Positions 1 through 11,188 of a stretch of 64,000 nucleotides of DNA are shown here, in pieces. Position numbers and translations under genes: made by a program. Source of the DNA: Lytechinus variegatus (Eukaryota > Echinodermata > Echinoidea > Temnopleuroida > Toxopneustidae); the NCBI RefSeq assembly GCF_018143015.1, contig NC_054741.1, positions 52,653,048 through 52,717,047 on the forward strand, in the 5' to 3' direction. The notes under the pieces were generated by a model. That model made no database searches. It had not been told where the DNA came from and saw only the letters and a list, made by a program, of their open reading frames with translations. Positions within the stretch are counted from its first letter, which is position 1. The number at the start of each line of letters is the position of its first letter.

Positions 1-29
1 TATTACTACTATTATTATTATCATCATTA

Positions 30-194
30 CACTGTATGAAATGTAGTGCTCATTTAGCACTCACAGTGCTTGTATAGTGACTGCACTACAAGTGCTAATT
101 TCTAGTTTAAATTTGAACTAGAAAATCAACACTCGTAGTGCAGTCACTATACAAGCACCGTAAGTGCTAAATTAGCACTTCATTTTTTACAGTG
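30..194. repeat. Palindromic MITE with CACTGTA ends
   Basis: Ends CACTGTA (30-36) and TACAGTG (188-194), flanked by TA on both sides. Nearly the whole 165 bp is self-complementary: tagtgctcatttagcac pairs with the copy at 158-180, around a centre near 110. The TA flanks suggest a Tc1/mariner-type mobiliser. Confidence 0.7.
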
Positions 195-286
195 TATTAT
201 TAGTATATAATTATCATTACTACTTTTTTGTATATCATGACACTGATATCTGTTACTGTAAAACTGTGATTTATTTTTGGTGTTAG

Positions 287-410
287 GAATGTACCCCTTG
301 GTATAGTGATATCTCTGGCTGCTGTTACCATCATCTACTTGATGGCGAACATCGCTTACTTCACCCTCCTATCACCTGCTGAAATTCTGGCTTCTAACGC
401 TGTAGCTGCG
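287..410 (+). CDS. SLC7 transporter exon: TM7 and following loop
   Basis: Acceptor tgttag at 281-286 and donor gtaagt at 411. It encodes NVPLGIVISL through SNAVAA, ending on a whole codon. The first base completes a codon from an upstream exon outside the window. Confidence 0.85.
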
Positions 411-3400
411 GTAAGTTATCTATGGCAGGCCGTTAATGCCATAAGTCGTCATTCATTCACTCATTCGAGTGAGTGAATGAACGAACGATGGCTTATGGCG
501 TCAACGGCCCGTCATAGTTATCCATCACTCAAAGCTCCTTATCTATCTTCCTACTCCTGTGCCTGATGGATTGACCCAGTACTTTTTACTTATGAAGGTC
601 AAGTCTGCCCCAGAAAGTGTTGATTTGACTCAAAAGAGAAAAATCAAACAAGCATAAGACTGAAAATTTCATCAAAGTCGGTTGGAGAATAAGAAAGTTA
701 TGACATTTTAAAGTTTCGCTTATTTTACACAAACCAGTTATGCACAAATCAGTTACATGCAAATGGGACGGTCAATGATGTCCGTCACTCACTATTTCAT
801 TTGTTTTTATTGTTTGAATTATACAATATTTCACTTTTTGCAGATTTGACAATGACTAACTTGACTGAACCTCAAAATATTTAAACAATCGTAATTTACA
901 TTTTCAGGGAGGAAGAAAACGTTGTCACGTGACAATTAGGAGAAAAATAAAATATTTAAAAGTTCATAATGAAATACAAAAGAAATAGTGAGTGGATGTT
1001 GTTAATATCAGTCCCCTGATTTGCATACCAACCAGGATGTGCATATAATTGTTTCGTGAAATTAAGCAAAACTTTAAATTGTCATAACTTTCATATTTTA
1101 CAGAGTCAAAAGGGGCCTTAGCTTTCGATCCTAGCAGAATTTTCGTCAGAGGCAAAATGGTCATTTTGAGTGTTATTCTTGTTGGATTTTCCCCTTTTTG
1201 TTCAAATAAACGATTTGCTTGGGTGGACTTATCCTTTAAAATCAATGAAATATGTTTTTCTGCTAAATGATGATGCAGTGTTGTGATGAGATTAAAATTT
1301 TGAGGGATGAATTTTAGATGCAATGCACTTATAAAAAAAGAAAAAAAGATTAAATCAATTATTCATTTTGTTGCAGATGGAGTGGAAAGTACAATCAGCA
1401 AGATGATGTTTGATAAAAGTTATAATGTTGCAATATATCTTACAATGATTTGACCCACATAGAAAAAATGAATGAATTATAATAACATGATTAACAATAT
1501 TTCTAATAATGATAATAACAATAATGATGATAATAATAATGTTTATAATAAATGATAATAATAATAATAACTATAGTAGTAATAATAATGAAAATGACAA
1601 GAACAACAATAATAATGATAATGATAAATGATAATAATATTAATAATAGTAAAAATAATGATGATAACAATAGTAAGAAAAAAAAAGAAAAAGAAGATGA
1701 TGATGATGATGAAGAAGAAGAAGAAAACAAAATTACAATATGTTTAAAAAAAAATTAAAATCCCCCTTGTAGTGTAATGATTGTCACAAATATCATCATG
1801 GCGAATCGGAGGTAACAGATATAAAATCTCTCTCTCTTTTTTCTTTTTCTCATAATTCTTATCTCTATATTAAACAACTGGAGAATTGATTACCCTTTCA
1901 CCACTTCTCTTTTTTCTAATATCTGGCTAATATCAGCCAGAGAAGAAGGTTAAAAAGAATAAAGGTATAGTTAGCTAACATCAAGACATAGGCGGGGGGA
2001 TAGAGAAAGGGGGTGGGAGACCCACACCCAATACACGCACATCAGGATGGGGTAAACTATATGAGGTAGTCATAACATACAAAATATTTTGTTACAATAC
2101 ATGATTGTAATTCTTTCAAACTGACAGGATTACAGCGTTTTAGCCCTAGGAAATTGGTCCTGGACCATCTGGGTGTTTGTGGCTTTATCTGCTATGGGTA
2201 ATCTTATCGGTAGTTGGTTTGGTTTTAGCAGGTAATGGAACTGCTCAACCCTCTTTTAAAAGCATGTACTTCATGCAGGTATATGCATGAAAATATATTA
2301 CCACATCATTATGTTATTATATAGTAAGTTATGTTATACAAGAACGTTATGTATTTACCATTTCCGGAGGAATAAAAAATACATAAAAGGGTCGATAACA
2401 GAACCTTTGTGAAATAACTGGACTAGGTATGTTATCACACGTTTGTTTGCATCTGTTAAAATAATGTTACTCTGTAAATTTCCTTGAATCATATAGTGAA
2501 TAAAGGCAGTATGATATAGAAAATTGATAAGAAAATGCATGATATTGTTCGCTTTGTCTTTGTTCTTTATTTTTGAACAGCTACAGCAATCATTAATCAT
2601 GATTTATGTATCCAAATTTATCAATATTCATACTATTTATTTATGGAAGCCTGTCATATAAATATACATTATTTTATGCATGCCTAAATATATATAACCG
2701 CAGGATTTCAGTACGAAGGCCTTAGGAAGCTGGTCTTGGACTATATGGGTGTTTGTAGCCCTATCAGCCATCGGTAATCTTCTCGGAAATTGGCTAGGTC
2801 TAAGCAGGTAGGAAACGGGGTATTATGTGATGTTTTTATCTCTTCGTAAGTCCTACTGTAGGATCTAGGATCTGTTATAAAGGGGCAGAAACAGATTTCA
2901 TAAATGGAGAGGGATTTTTTTGTTTAGATCCTTGCCGAATATTTTGACAATGATTAAAGGGGTTCATTTTGAAAGGACCTTAATTGCCCCGGCAGAGGCA
3001 GGGTCGAGTGCCTCACATGAAACTGTTGGAGGGCAAACATAGCAATATGCCTCCATAATTTTTACAGCATGAGAAAATAATACTGTAATTCGTAATGCAG
3101 GTTTGTTTTTAAATCATTGGGAAGCACTGTAAAACCATTAAACTTTGCATCAGCATTTACAAAATTTCAAATTTTCGTTAAAGCGCGCCTACGCGCATAT
3201 AGTAATTTGGCGCGCAGGGTGAGCCGAAAATTTTGGATAATTTTTTTTTTTTTCGGAAATATTGATCGACGGCCCTGGTCCCCTGCATAGAAAGGGGGGA
3301 CGTTCCACTTGAAAAAGAAAAAGGGGGGCAATTTTCCAAAAAGGAAATAAAACTAAGGTCATTTTGCCATAAACATTATAAAGGGGAACACATGCCAGTA

Positions 3401-6400
3401 CTGAACAGTCTGTAATGAAGTCTTATATTCTGTTATAGGTTGCTTGAAAACAACATAAAATGATGATTGGTGCACACCGGTGCCAAGTTTCAGGATTATA
3501 ACTCTTTTCAAACATTGAACAAATTTCGATGATGGGTAATGATACGAAAAATGGAAAAGACTGTGTTTAAACAAATGTTCACGAACATGTAAACACGTAT
3601 ACTCTTATGAAAAACGCATGAAAATTGTGTATTGCATGTAATATATAAATTCCATATTTTATGATGCTGAAAATCTGCATGAAATGATAAAAATATACAG
3701 CACATTTTTAAATAGCCAATGAAAGTTTTCCTGTATGCATGCATAATTGTGATAAAATTTATTACATTGAATAAATTTTATTTGAAAGATGTATAGAAAG
3801 TAAAGTTTTCAAAAATTTACTGAGTAAATTTATGCAAATGTCTGTTCAATAGTTAAATGAATGTAAAAGTTCTTTTTAGTTGATGTTTCTTGAATGCTCT
3901 AAGAATGTTGACCATGCAGAGAATATGAATCAACTTTGTTTGCTATGATTTTGATTATTTTGATAGTCGTAAATGTATAGCAAGTCCCCACAAGTATAAT
4001 TTTGTATCAGAGGCTTCCTATGCTCAATTATTTCAAATTTTTCGTTTAAATTCAGGGAAGTTCCGGGAAAATTATCGAAAGAAATTTGCCTAAATTAGAT
4101 TTACCGTAAATGTCTTGATCCCACTTCAGACATTTTATAAAAATGTTGGTCGCTATCTAAACCTTCGGTTCTTTTAATGCCGGAAAGAAAAATTAGCATT
4201 GTCGTTTCTGAATTTTGAAATAATAAAAGTTACATTAGGAAAAAATAATTGTAAAATGTTTAATTATTATTTGCTGATAGAATGTTCTACGTAGCAGCAA
4301 GAGAGGGCCTCTTACCCAATGTAGTGGGAATGATCAACATCAAACATCGTACTCCTATTCCATCAGTTATCATTGTGGTGAGTTATACATTGATATAGTC
4401 TGTTAAATTTATTATAATTAATTTTCAAGGTCTTATTCTTTAACATGGTTTGATCTAAGACGTATCCATTTCATACCAGACGATAAGTAATGATCATCGG
4501 GTCTAATAATACACAAATGATATTGATGATGATGATGATGATGATAATGGTAATGATGATAGTAAAATAAATAATCTTTCTCAAAATGTAAGGGGGAAAT
4601 ATGCCCTCTCCCATAGTTCACTTCCCCCCTAACGTATTGGAGATTTGGCTTCCCCCTACATACCTTCTCCTATCTCTTGCCTTTTTGTTGTCGAAATAAG
4701 GTGCGTATCAAGCAGATACGATTGGACAGACCTTTTATGTCACCATCCGAAATGCTTGACCAAAGCTAGAAGCTAGAAACTGGTATGACTTTCGTAATGT
4801 CTCCATTGTAGCTTAGATGACAGGCGCACACCACAACGCCGAGTTGTTCTCACTATCGATGATTCCCCTTATGGCAATTTTGAAGTAGATAGTAGAAATC
4901 CATGTAGTTTGATGACGATAATAATATTAGTGGTGGCAAAAATAATCATGAAAATAATAGTAATATAATGATGAAAATAATTACAAAAAATATGATGAGG
5001 ACGGGGAGGATTAATATCATTGATAATCTATAAGCATTGATAATCTATAAGCGAGTGTCTATTTTCATATATCTCACCACAGCTACCAATAACATTGATA
5101 TATCTGATGTTTGATGACGTCATTGCTCTGATCAACTACATGTTGTTCGTCATCGTAGCTTTCATGGCCCTCACAGTACTCATCATTCCGTATTACAGAT
5201 GGAAACAACCAGATATGGAAAGAACACTAAAGGTTAGGATGAAGTTAATAAATTCAGTTTACCGTGAGGTCGTTATTGATAAAGGTGTCGATGTAATTGG
5301 TATTAATGAAGGTGAATAATATGATGAAGATGACGACGATGACGATGGTGAAGATAATGATGATAATGATGATGACGATGATGATGATGATAATGAAGAT
5401 AGTGATATCGAAGGTAATGATGATGATTACGATGATGAAGATAATGATGATAACGAAGATAGTGATATTGAAGGTAATGATGATGATGACGATGATGAAG
5501 ATAAAGATGATAATGCAGATAATGATGATGAGGATGGTGATGATGATGATGATGATGATAATGATGATGGTGATGGTGGTAGTGGTGAGGATGAGGATGA
5601 TAAATGATGCTGGTTTGATAATGATGATGATTATGATAAATGATGCTGATGATGCTGGTTTGATAATGATGATGATTATGATAGTGACAACGGTGACAAT
5701 CGTGATGATTATTTCCTGAGCTAAGTTGCAGTGAAAATATTTGACTTGATGACGTTAACGTGGTTCAATATGAACGATTGTCATAATTATCATAACGATA
5801 ATGACATTTTCATGTAATATACTTTTTTATCATCAATATATCTATATTTATGAATGTTTTATGCAATTGAAATTCATTGTATTTCTTTTTTTTCCATTTC
5901 TTTTTTGCAATAGTTGCCATTGGTGATTCCAGTCATCTTTATCTTAGTTATCTTGTTCCTGATGGGACTCTCAATCTACACGGACCCAATCAGCGCTGTT
6001 ATAGGAACCGCTTTAACGTTAGCCGGTGTACCGGTTTACTTCATTGGATGTGTGTGGAAGAAACCCGTCTGGTTACAGGCAAAGATTGGTAAGCAATGAG
6101 GTCACACTCACACCAAAGAAACTAACTCCACATCGATCAAAGTTGTTACGTTATTTCCGATGACGTATACAATCGATCGGTTTATTGGGATAAGGTGTTT
6201 TGAAGACCCCATGTCACGTTCAATCCCGGTTAACAAGCACCTCCATTGGCAGAGTGCCCGCATTTCGTATGGTTTCACTTGATTTTGGGGCCGTACACCC
6301 TAACCTTTCCAAATCAGAGAGCCCCCCCCCCCGACGTGTAGACCTAAGTATAAGTGTGTAATAACTTTGTTATACATTTTCTGTTTTCCGTCCGCAGTTG

Positions 6401-6555
6401 CATTCAATATCACGCTTCAGAAGTTTTTCTTCGTGGTTCCTCAAGAAAAGGAGATGGCTTCCGAGGCCGATGATGACGACGACGACGAAGACAAGAAAGC
6501 CAAGTCTAACGGTTACAAGGCTGCAAAACAATTCGAAGATGTCCCTCTAAACTAA
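287..6555 (+). CDS. SLC7-family amino-acid transporter, light subunit of heteromeric transporter (5' partial)
   Basis: Exons 287-410, 2128-2231 or 2704-2807 (alternatives), 4281-4377, 5083-5232, 5914-6088 and 6398-6555 join in one frame, all with AG/GT borders, giving about 268 residues from TM7 to the stop. The order matches LAT/y+LAT proteins: TM7 starting NVPLGIVISL, a loop with ILASNAVAA, TM8 starting near SWTIW, the motif RMFYVAAREGLLPN, TM9 at PSVIIV, TM10 at ALINYMLF, then WKQPDMERTLK, TM11, TM12 with LAGVPVYFIG, and a cytosolic tail with VVPQEKE. Family members exchange amino acids across the plasma membrane as disulfide-linked partners of SLC3 heavy chains. The N-terminal half (TM1-6, including the usual heavy-chain cysteine) lies upstream of the window. 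LAT, y+LAT and b0,+AT subtypes cannot be separated safely by eye. The acidic tail is unusual. Confidence 0.88.
416..523. repeat. Hairpin directly behind a splice donor
   Basis: Left arm tatctatggcaggccgtt through tcattcactc pairs with the right arm up to cggcccgtcatagttatc. The repeat begins about five bases after the donor at 411 of the TM7 exon. Confidence 0.6.
600..1300. repeat. Imperfect fold-back element in the SLC7 intron
   Basis: The stretch around 665-790 (aaatttcatcaaagtcgg, aagttatgacattttaaag, cactcactatttc) reappears in inverted order around 985-1105 (gaaatagtgagtgg, aaactttaaattgtcataac). The ends are not sharp. It reads as a non-autonomous transposon; no coding ORF is credible inside. 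Confidence 0.45.
1501..1735. repeat. AAT/GAT/GAA microsatellite
   Basis: Interrupted aat, gat and gaa triplets. Open frames across it on both strands are low-complexity by-products. Confidence 0.85.
2128..2231 (+). CDS. SLC7 transporter TM8 exon, copy a (mutually exclusive)
   Basis: 104 bp, acceptor ctgacag, donor gtaatg. It starts DYSVLALGNW and ends GSWFGFSR with the Arg codon split. It enters in phase 0 and leaves two bases for the next exon at 4281. Confidence 0.85.
2704..2807 (+). CDS. SLC7 transporter TM8 exon, copy b (mutually exclusive)
   Basis: 104 bp, the same length and phase as 2128-2231; acceptor ccgcag, donor gtagga. It starts DFSTKALGSW and ends GNWLGLSR. By eye 26 of 35 residues match copy a. 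Splicing both copies in series would shift the frame. Confidence 0.85.
2808..4280. other. SLC7 intron after exon b, no feature recognised
   Basis: AT-rich intron with short ORFs only. A short GC-rich patch at 3180-3260 (gcgcgcctacgcgcat) looks like the edge of a dispersed repeat; nothing else stands out. Confidence 0.4.
4281..4377 (+). CDS. SLC7 transporter exon: post-TM8 segment to start of TM9
   Basis: Acceptor gctgatag, donor gtgagt. It completes the split Arg and encodes MFYVAAREGLLPN up to PSVIIV, the conserved signature after TM8 in this family. Confidence 0.85.
5083..5232 (+). CDS. SLC7 transporter exon: TM9-TM10
   Basis: Acceptor caccacag, donor gttagg. 50 codons from LPITLIYLMF to DMERTLK. 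The Glu-Arg-Thr-Leu-Lys end matches the ER(P/T)(I/L)K motif before TM11 in LAT and b0,+ transporters. Confidence 0.85.
5297..5690. repeat. GAT/GAC microsatellite in SLC7 intron
   Basis: About 390 bp of gatgatgac-type triplets with local duplications such as gaagatagtgatat at about 5394 and 5454. The apparent Met-rich ORF is a repeat artefact. Confidence 0.85.
5914..6088 (+). CDS. SLC7 transporter exon: TM11-TM12
   Basis: Acceptor gcaatag, donor gtaagc. It encodes LPLVIPVIFI through TM12 (LAGVPVYFIG) to WLQAKI plus one base of a split Val codon. Confidence 0.85.
6398..6555 (+). CDS. SLC7 transporter terminal exon and stop
   Basis: Acceptor gtccgcag, stop TAA at 6553-6555. It encodes VAFNITLQKFFFVVPQEKE, then a run of Asp/Glu, a Lys-rich stretch and the end FEDVPLN. 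The VVPQE motif is typical of the cytosolic C-terminus of LAT-type SLC7 proteins. Confidence 0.85.
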
Positions 6556-6629
6556 TGCAATCTTACTGTACTGAACATGCCTTGCCACCTTTGTTGCTTG
6601 AATTATAAAAGGGTCTCGTCGCATCACGA

Positions 6630-6935
6630 AAGAGTTTTCACTTTACGACGCACGACAGATTCAAGAACATAGAAATTACATTGTCAAGTAAATATTCTCC
6701 AACGTCAACCAAGAATTCTTTGTCGAAAATTGGTGAATCAAAACAGAAGTTTCGTCCTATAACATGGACAAACGACATATTTGCAATTTTTCGTCAGCTC
6801 CGAAACTCAGGACCAAACTGCTGTTGCGGTTGACCAATTTTCGACCAAGATCCCCTGATTTCTTTTGTCATTTGACAGAATTTTAAATGCATTGTTTGTG
6901 TTCTTGAATCTGTCGGTGGGAAAACTTCCTACTGG
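6630..6935. repeat. Inverted-repeat element in the SLC7 3' region
   Basis: cgacagattcaagaaca near 6650 pairs with gttcttgaatctgtcgg near 6899, and tcgaaaattggt at 6723 pairs with accaattttcga at 6833. It lies about 90 bp after the stop codon. Confidence 0.55.
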
Positions 6936-7649
6936 TATCCCTCCCGTCTAACAGTTTTCGTCAGTGGTATTAGACGGCCGCAAATATCAGTTTGAACATG
7001 CCCAATCTTGAAGAAAGATCAACATCAATTTAAAAAGAAGTTTCGTAGGATAATAGATCAATAATAGCTCTATGGATCGAGCATATACGACTGAAAAAAA
7101 AACGGATGTAAAATAAGACAGTTAACACAAATTTCGTTTTCAGAAAACAGTTGATGTACATCCTTGGCGATACAATTATGTATGCAGAATGGGAATTGAT
7201 GGTACTACTATAGCTCTCATACCTTGTGTATTTTCTTATTTGACTGATAACATATGTCAATGTTTTCATCCAATATAATATTTTTTTAAAAATGAATTGA
7301 TCACGAAACGTGCTATAAGGCATTGCTATATTCAGTTTAAATTTCATCAATGAGAACCTCCTTTATCGCCAGAATCACAAAGATTGAAATGATGATATAA
7401 TGGTGATAAAGATTACAGTGCCATCCTTGTCCTGTTTTTTCTCCTCATATTGGCTTGATTAGGGTGGCCTTGCCCTTTAAATGTGTCTGGTGCCGGGAAC
7501 CGATGCTATCTGGTTTTAGAGAAGACGACAAAAAAGGAACAAAAAGTTGTAAAATGAACGTAAGCTGAGCACTCATTTCTTAGATGGTTTAATAGATTGT
7601 GTGACATAACCCACTGCCTTTAAAGGTTAACTGAAAGAGATATGGTAAA

Positions 7650-7834
7650 CACTGTAAAAATACGGTTTAAAATGTCAAGCATGTTTAAGCCCATCACTCT
7701 AATAACTATTGATTAAAGTTTTAAACAACTTGTTTAAGAAGATAAAACAATTAAAAAAATTGAACAACTTGTTAGAGTGACAGACTCAAACAATTTGCTT
7801 CTTTTCTTTTCTTTCTTTTTTTTTTTTTACTGTG
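7650..7834. repeat. CACTGTAAA-type MITE, copy 1
   Basis: Starts CACTGTAAAAA and ends TTTTTTTACTGTG. The interior has agcatgtttaagccc and repeated gtttaaac-like words shared with 9205-9380. Confidence 0.5.
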
Positions 7835-8182
7835 AATGATGTTTTAATCACTTCCCGAGTCTTGTCAAGCCAATAGACTCGAAACCAACCGATAGTATTT
7901 CATTCGAAATGTTGCGGTATATTGATATGAGAGAATCATATTCTTTGTTGTTAATGTAAAGTATTTTAGAAATTAGAAATATACTCTTTGTAATGTGTAA
8001 TGGTGCTAATTCTTCAGCATTTTTATTTATGCATTTCTATAGACAGGGTATTATATGCCAAAATAAAGACAGAGAGTTGGTCCAATGTGTATCTTATTGT
8101 GATCTATATGCTATACTGATATAATGCATGTCAAGAAGATAATGTCGCAATGAATAATTGATATTGTAACTATAAGGGAATG

Positions 8183-8404
8183 TATTTTCTGTATAGTGTA
8201 GTAGGTTCCACGATACACCATGTATCTTTCTTGGGCAAGTGTTGGTCCTGAAAGGACCACCCAATCTCGACGTTCCGACAAGTGTGTTCTTGCCGTCCGC
8301 AGGACCAACACTTGCCCAAGAAAGATACACGGTTGTACCGTGAAACCTACTAAACTATTCTTCTTCGCCATGGAAACCTTTAGAAGTTATATTTTCTGTA
8401 TAGT
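8183..8404. repeat. Long near-perfect palindrome with 15-bp direct flanks
   Basis: Left arm 8198-8253 (gtaggttccacgatacacc, ttgggcaagtgttggtcc) pairs with right arm about 8300-8352. The unpaired centre is about 45 bp. The word tattttctgtatagt occurs at 8183-8197 and 8390-8404 and may be a target-site duplication or part of the element ends. Confidence 0.65.
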
Positions 8405-9204
8405 TATAGAAGTATATACATAAATAGTTTTCTGAAACATTTTTGCGTTATATCATTTAATATTTTTCTCAGATATAAGAATTGTCATTCCATCATGATT
8501 GCATGTCTTTATTAGTTCACTGTAGGATGGTAATGGTGCATACATTTACGAAAATACAAGTTCCTCCTATTTTTGTCGGTATTATCATGAGTATTTTCGT
8601 CTTTTGTAAGTCAAGCATACAGAGGCGACAACAGGTTATTTTATTGGGTATTAGGAGGGGAGGGATATGTGACTCAATGGTGATTACTTTTGTATAAAAT
8701 TAAGAATATTTTCATACATCCTCCCCCCAAAAAACAATTTTCATACTCCTTTCGTTTGTCTTTTTTCTTTCCTTACCCTTACTTTTGTTACAACGTAACC
8801 ATGGTAACAGAATATACATCTGCATGGGTATGCACATAAGCTCTCCAGGAAGAATTTGCAATGAATTTGGAATAAGAGATATTCTCTAACAAGGTATGAA
8901 ATCATCAGGGTTTCCATTTACAGAAATTGTTTTTTTATTTATTTTGCCGAGTCTTTTCACCAATAGGCCTTTATTTCATGACATTTAATGCCACAATGGG
9001 ATGTTGTTTGCTTTGGATTGTGTGAGGGACAGGGTGGGGTGCGTGTGTGGGTGTTTAGGCGAGTGTGTGTATATGTAAAATATATATTTCTTTTGAAACA
9101 TTTGGTAATATTTATTTTCTAATGAATAAGATTTTAATATTATCTTGCTTTCTTGAATCCGAGTTTAATAGACTGAGGTTCATATCATTTTTTTTGTTAA
9201 TTAA

Positions 9205-9380
9205 CACTGTAAACCGTTGTTTAACATTTTAAGCACTATGTTTAAGCCCGTCACTTTAGCTACTATAATGTTTAAAGTTTTTAAACAAGTTGTTTAAAAG
9301 TTTAAACAATTTCCAAAAAGTTTAAATATTTTGTTCTTAGATTGACAGGCATAAACAACATGCTTTAAAAAGTTACTATG
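9205..9380. repeat. CACTGTAAA-type MITE, copy 2
   Basis: Starts cactgtaaaccgttg and shares agcactatgtttaagcccgtcact and the gtttaaac-rich interior with copy 1. The 3' end is degraded near ttactatg. Confidence 0.45.
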
Positions 9381-11026
9381 AAGAAATATGGATTTTAATC
9401 GCAACTCTTTGCAAGAAGGTGCATAGAAAAAACCCTTTTATGACACCGTGTTGCGTATAGATGTATAATTCTGTTTTAAGTGAGTAGATTTATAAAATTA
9501 TACATGAAATTATTTTTTGAAAGTCTTTTCTTACTGGACTGCACAAACATTGGTCTAACTAAGTATACCTCGTAACGAAATTATATATAAGACGAATCAA
9601 GAATAAGAGGATATATGAGAAACATGTATATTATCTAGTTAAGAATTAAAATTGATGTGATTTTTGTTGTATATTTGTACATAAGAAATATATTTCATGG
9701 AGTTATTATTTTAATTCGTATGAAGATATCGACATAATTTGGAAACGTTGATGAAAACTGTTTAATTCTTTGTATTGCTTTCCAAAATTTTCTGGAACTC
9801 CATCTACGGATAATTGATTATGAATTGTTGAAGATGAAGTAATTCTATATATATATAAGTATAAATTTATCTAAATAATTTAATTTAATCCAATCAGGTT
9901 TAACATTGATTTGTGTGTGTCTATTAAAATGCCTTCATGTTAAACATGGATTGTGGGTTTTAAAAGAAATAAAATACAAAAATGTATTGTAGATATTCAT
10001 TCAAAGCACATTAAAATTTATGTAAAGTATAGGAAATTAATATAGTCTCTTTGTTAATGGGAAGATTTTTTTATAAGGAAAGGGCCATCACGTTGACTTT
10101 TATCAACGTAACAAGATTATGAATGGAATATTTTTATCTACAGAAATATCATGCTGCGAATTCTGATATATGTATTAGTCTTCTGATGTAATTTCAATGT
10201 CTTGAAGTGGCACAGTATCATAAAATGAGAATTTTTTTCCAATGTCTCAACAATAGACTTGTACACATGCCATATTACAGTTGCTGAATAAATGAAGCTG
10301 AAATGACAAAAAAAAATCTTTTTCGCTTTGTTTTATATTCGTAGACTTTATCCAAACTACAAACAATAACATCTTAAGAGTAAACGGCAAACTTGTCAAA
10401 CACACACACACACACACCAAATACATCGTTATACGTCCACATTCCGAGCTAGGATGCCTGTAGACAAATTCGCATATTTTTAATGGACATTAAACTTGTC
10501 CTTCTTTTGGATAATTTTATGCTTGAATATTTCCAATTTGGAAATATAAAACAATTTTTTAGGCTTCCCCATAACTTAAAAAATTAATCCCTTTCCTTAA
10601 AAATTACAGAAATTACAGATTTTAGAGTTCTAGAATATGCACATGAAATGGATGTAAGAAGCTTGATTGCATTCCAAACAAATACTTAATTTTTCAGAGG
10701 ATCAGAATAAATTGTCTTTCAGTGTTAGAATTTCTAATCGTTTTTCCTAAATGGTATGACTTTTCTAAACTCACAAGCAAGTATTTTAAGGTTGCGGAAA
10801 TCTGAATAAAAATCATTTTTTGCAGAATATGTTCTTCGTCTTGAAAATATTGAGCGAAAAATCCTAACCACATTACGAGAGTTTTTCAAAAAATACCATT
10901 TTGTGGGGTAGTCTCATTTTCTTTCATCTCTGATATAGAAATGTCAAATTCAAGTACAATAATGACAGACGCGTATCGAACTTTGCGAGCGCGAAGAGAG
11001 AACTGTATTGTCCTACAAAAGACCGT

Positions 11027-11188
11027 CTGGGCCCCGCTGCATAAAAGTTACCACTATAACTTTGTCACGCAGTGGTAACATCCCTATAAAATCCTTGACT
11101 TGATTGGCTGTTGATCAGCCTTACCACTGGATGGCAATAAAGTTACCTTTTAATAGGTCTATAGTAACGTTTATGCAACGGAACCCAG
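11027..11188. repeat. MITE with CTGGG(C/A)CCC-type ends
   Basis: Left end ctgggccccgctgcataaa and taccactat pair with the right end atagtaacgtttatgcaacggaacccag. About 160 bp, no coding capacity. Confidence 0.55.

Noticed and set aside
1503..1758. Overlapping ORFs rich in Ser/Ile or Asn/Glu
   Set aside because: Simple triplet repeat read in different frames.
5297..5719. 140-residue Met-rich ORF
   Set aside because: It is a translated GAT/GAC microsatellite inside an intron; composition is only Met, Ile, Val and similar residues.
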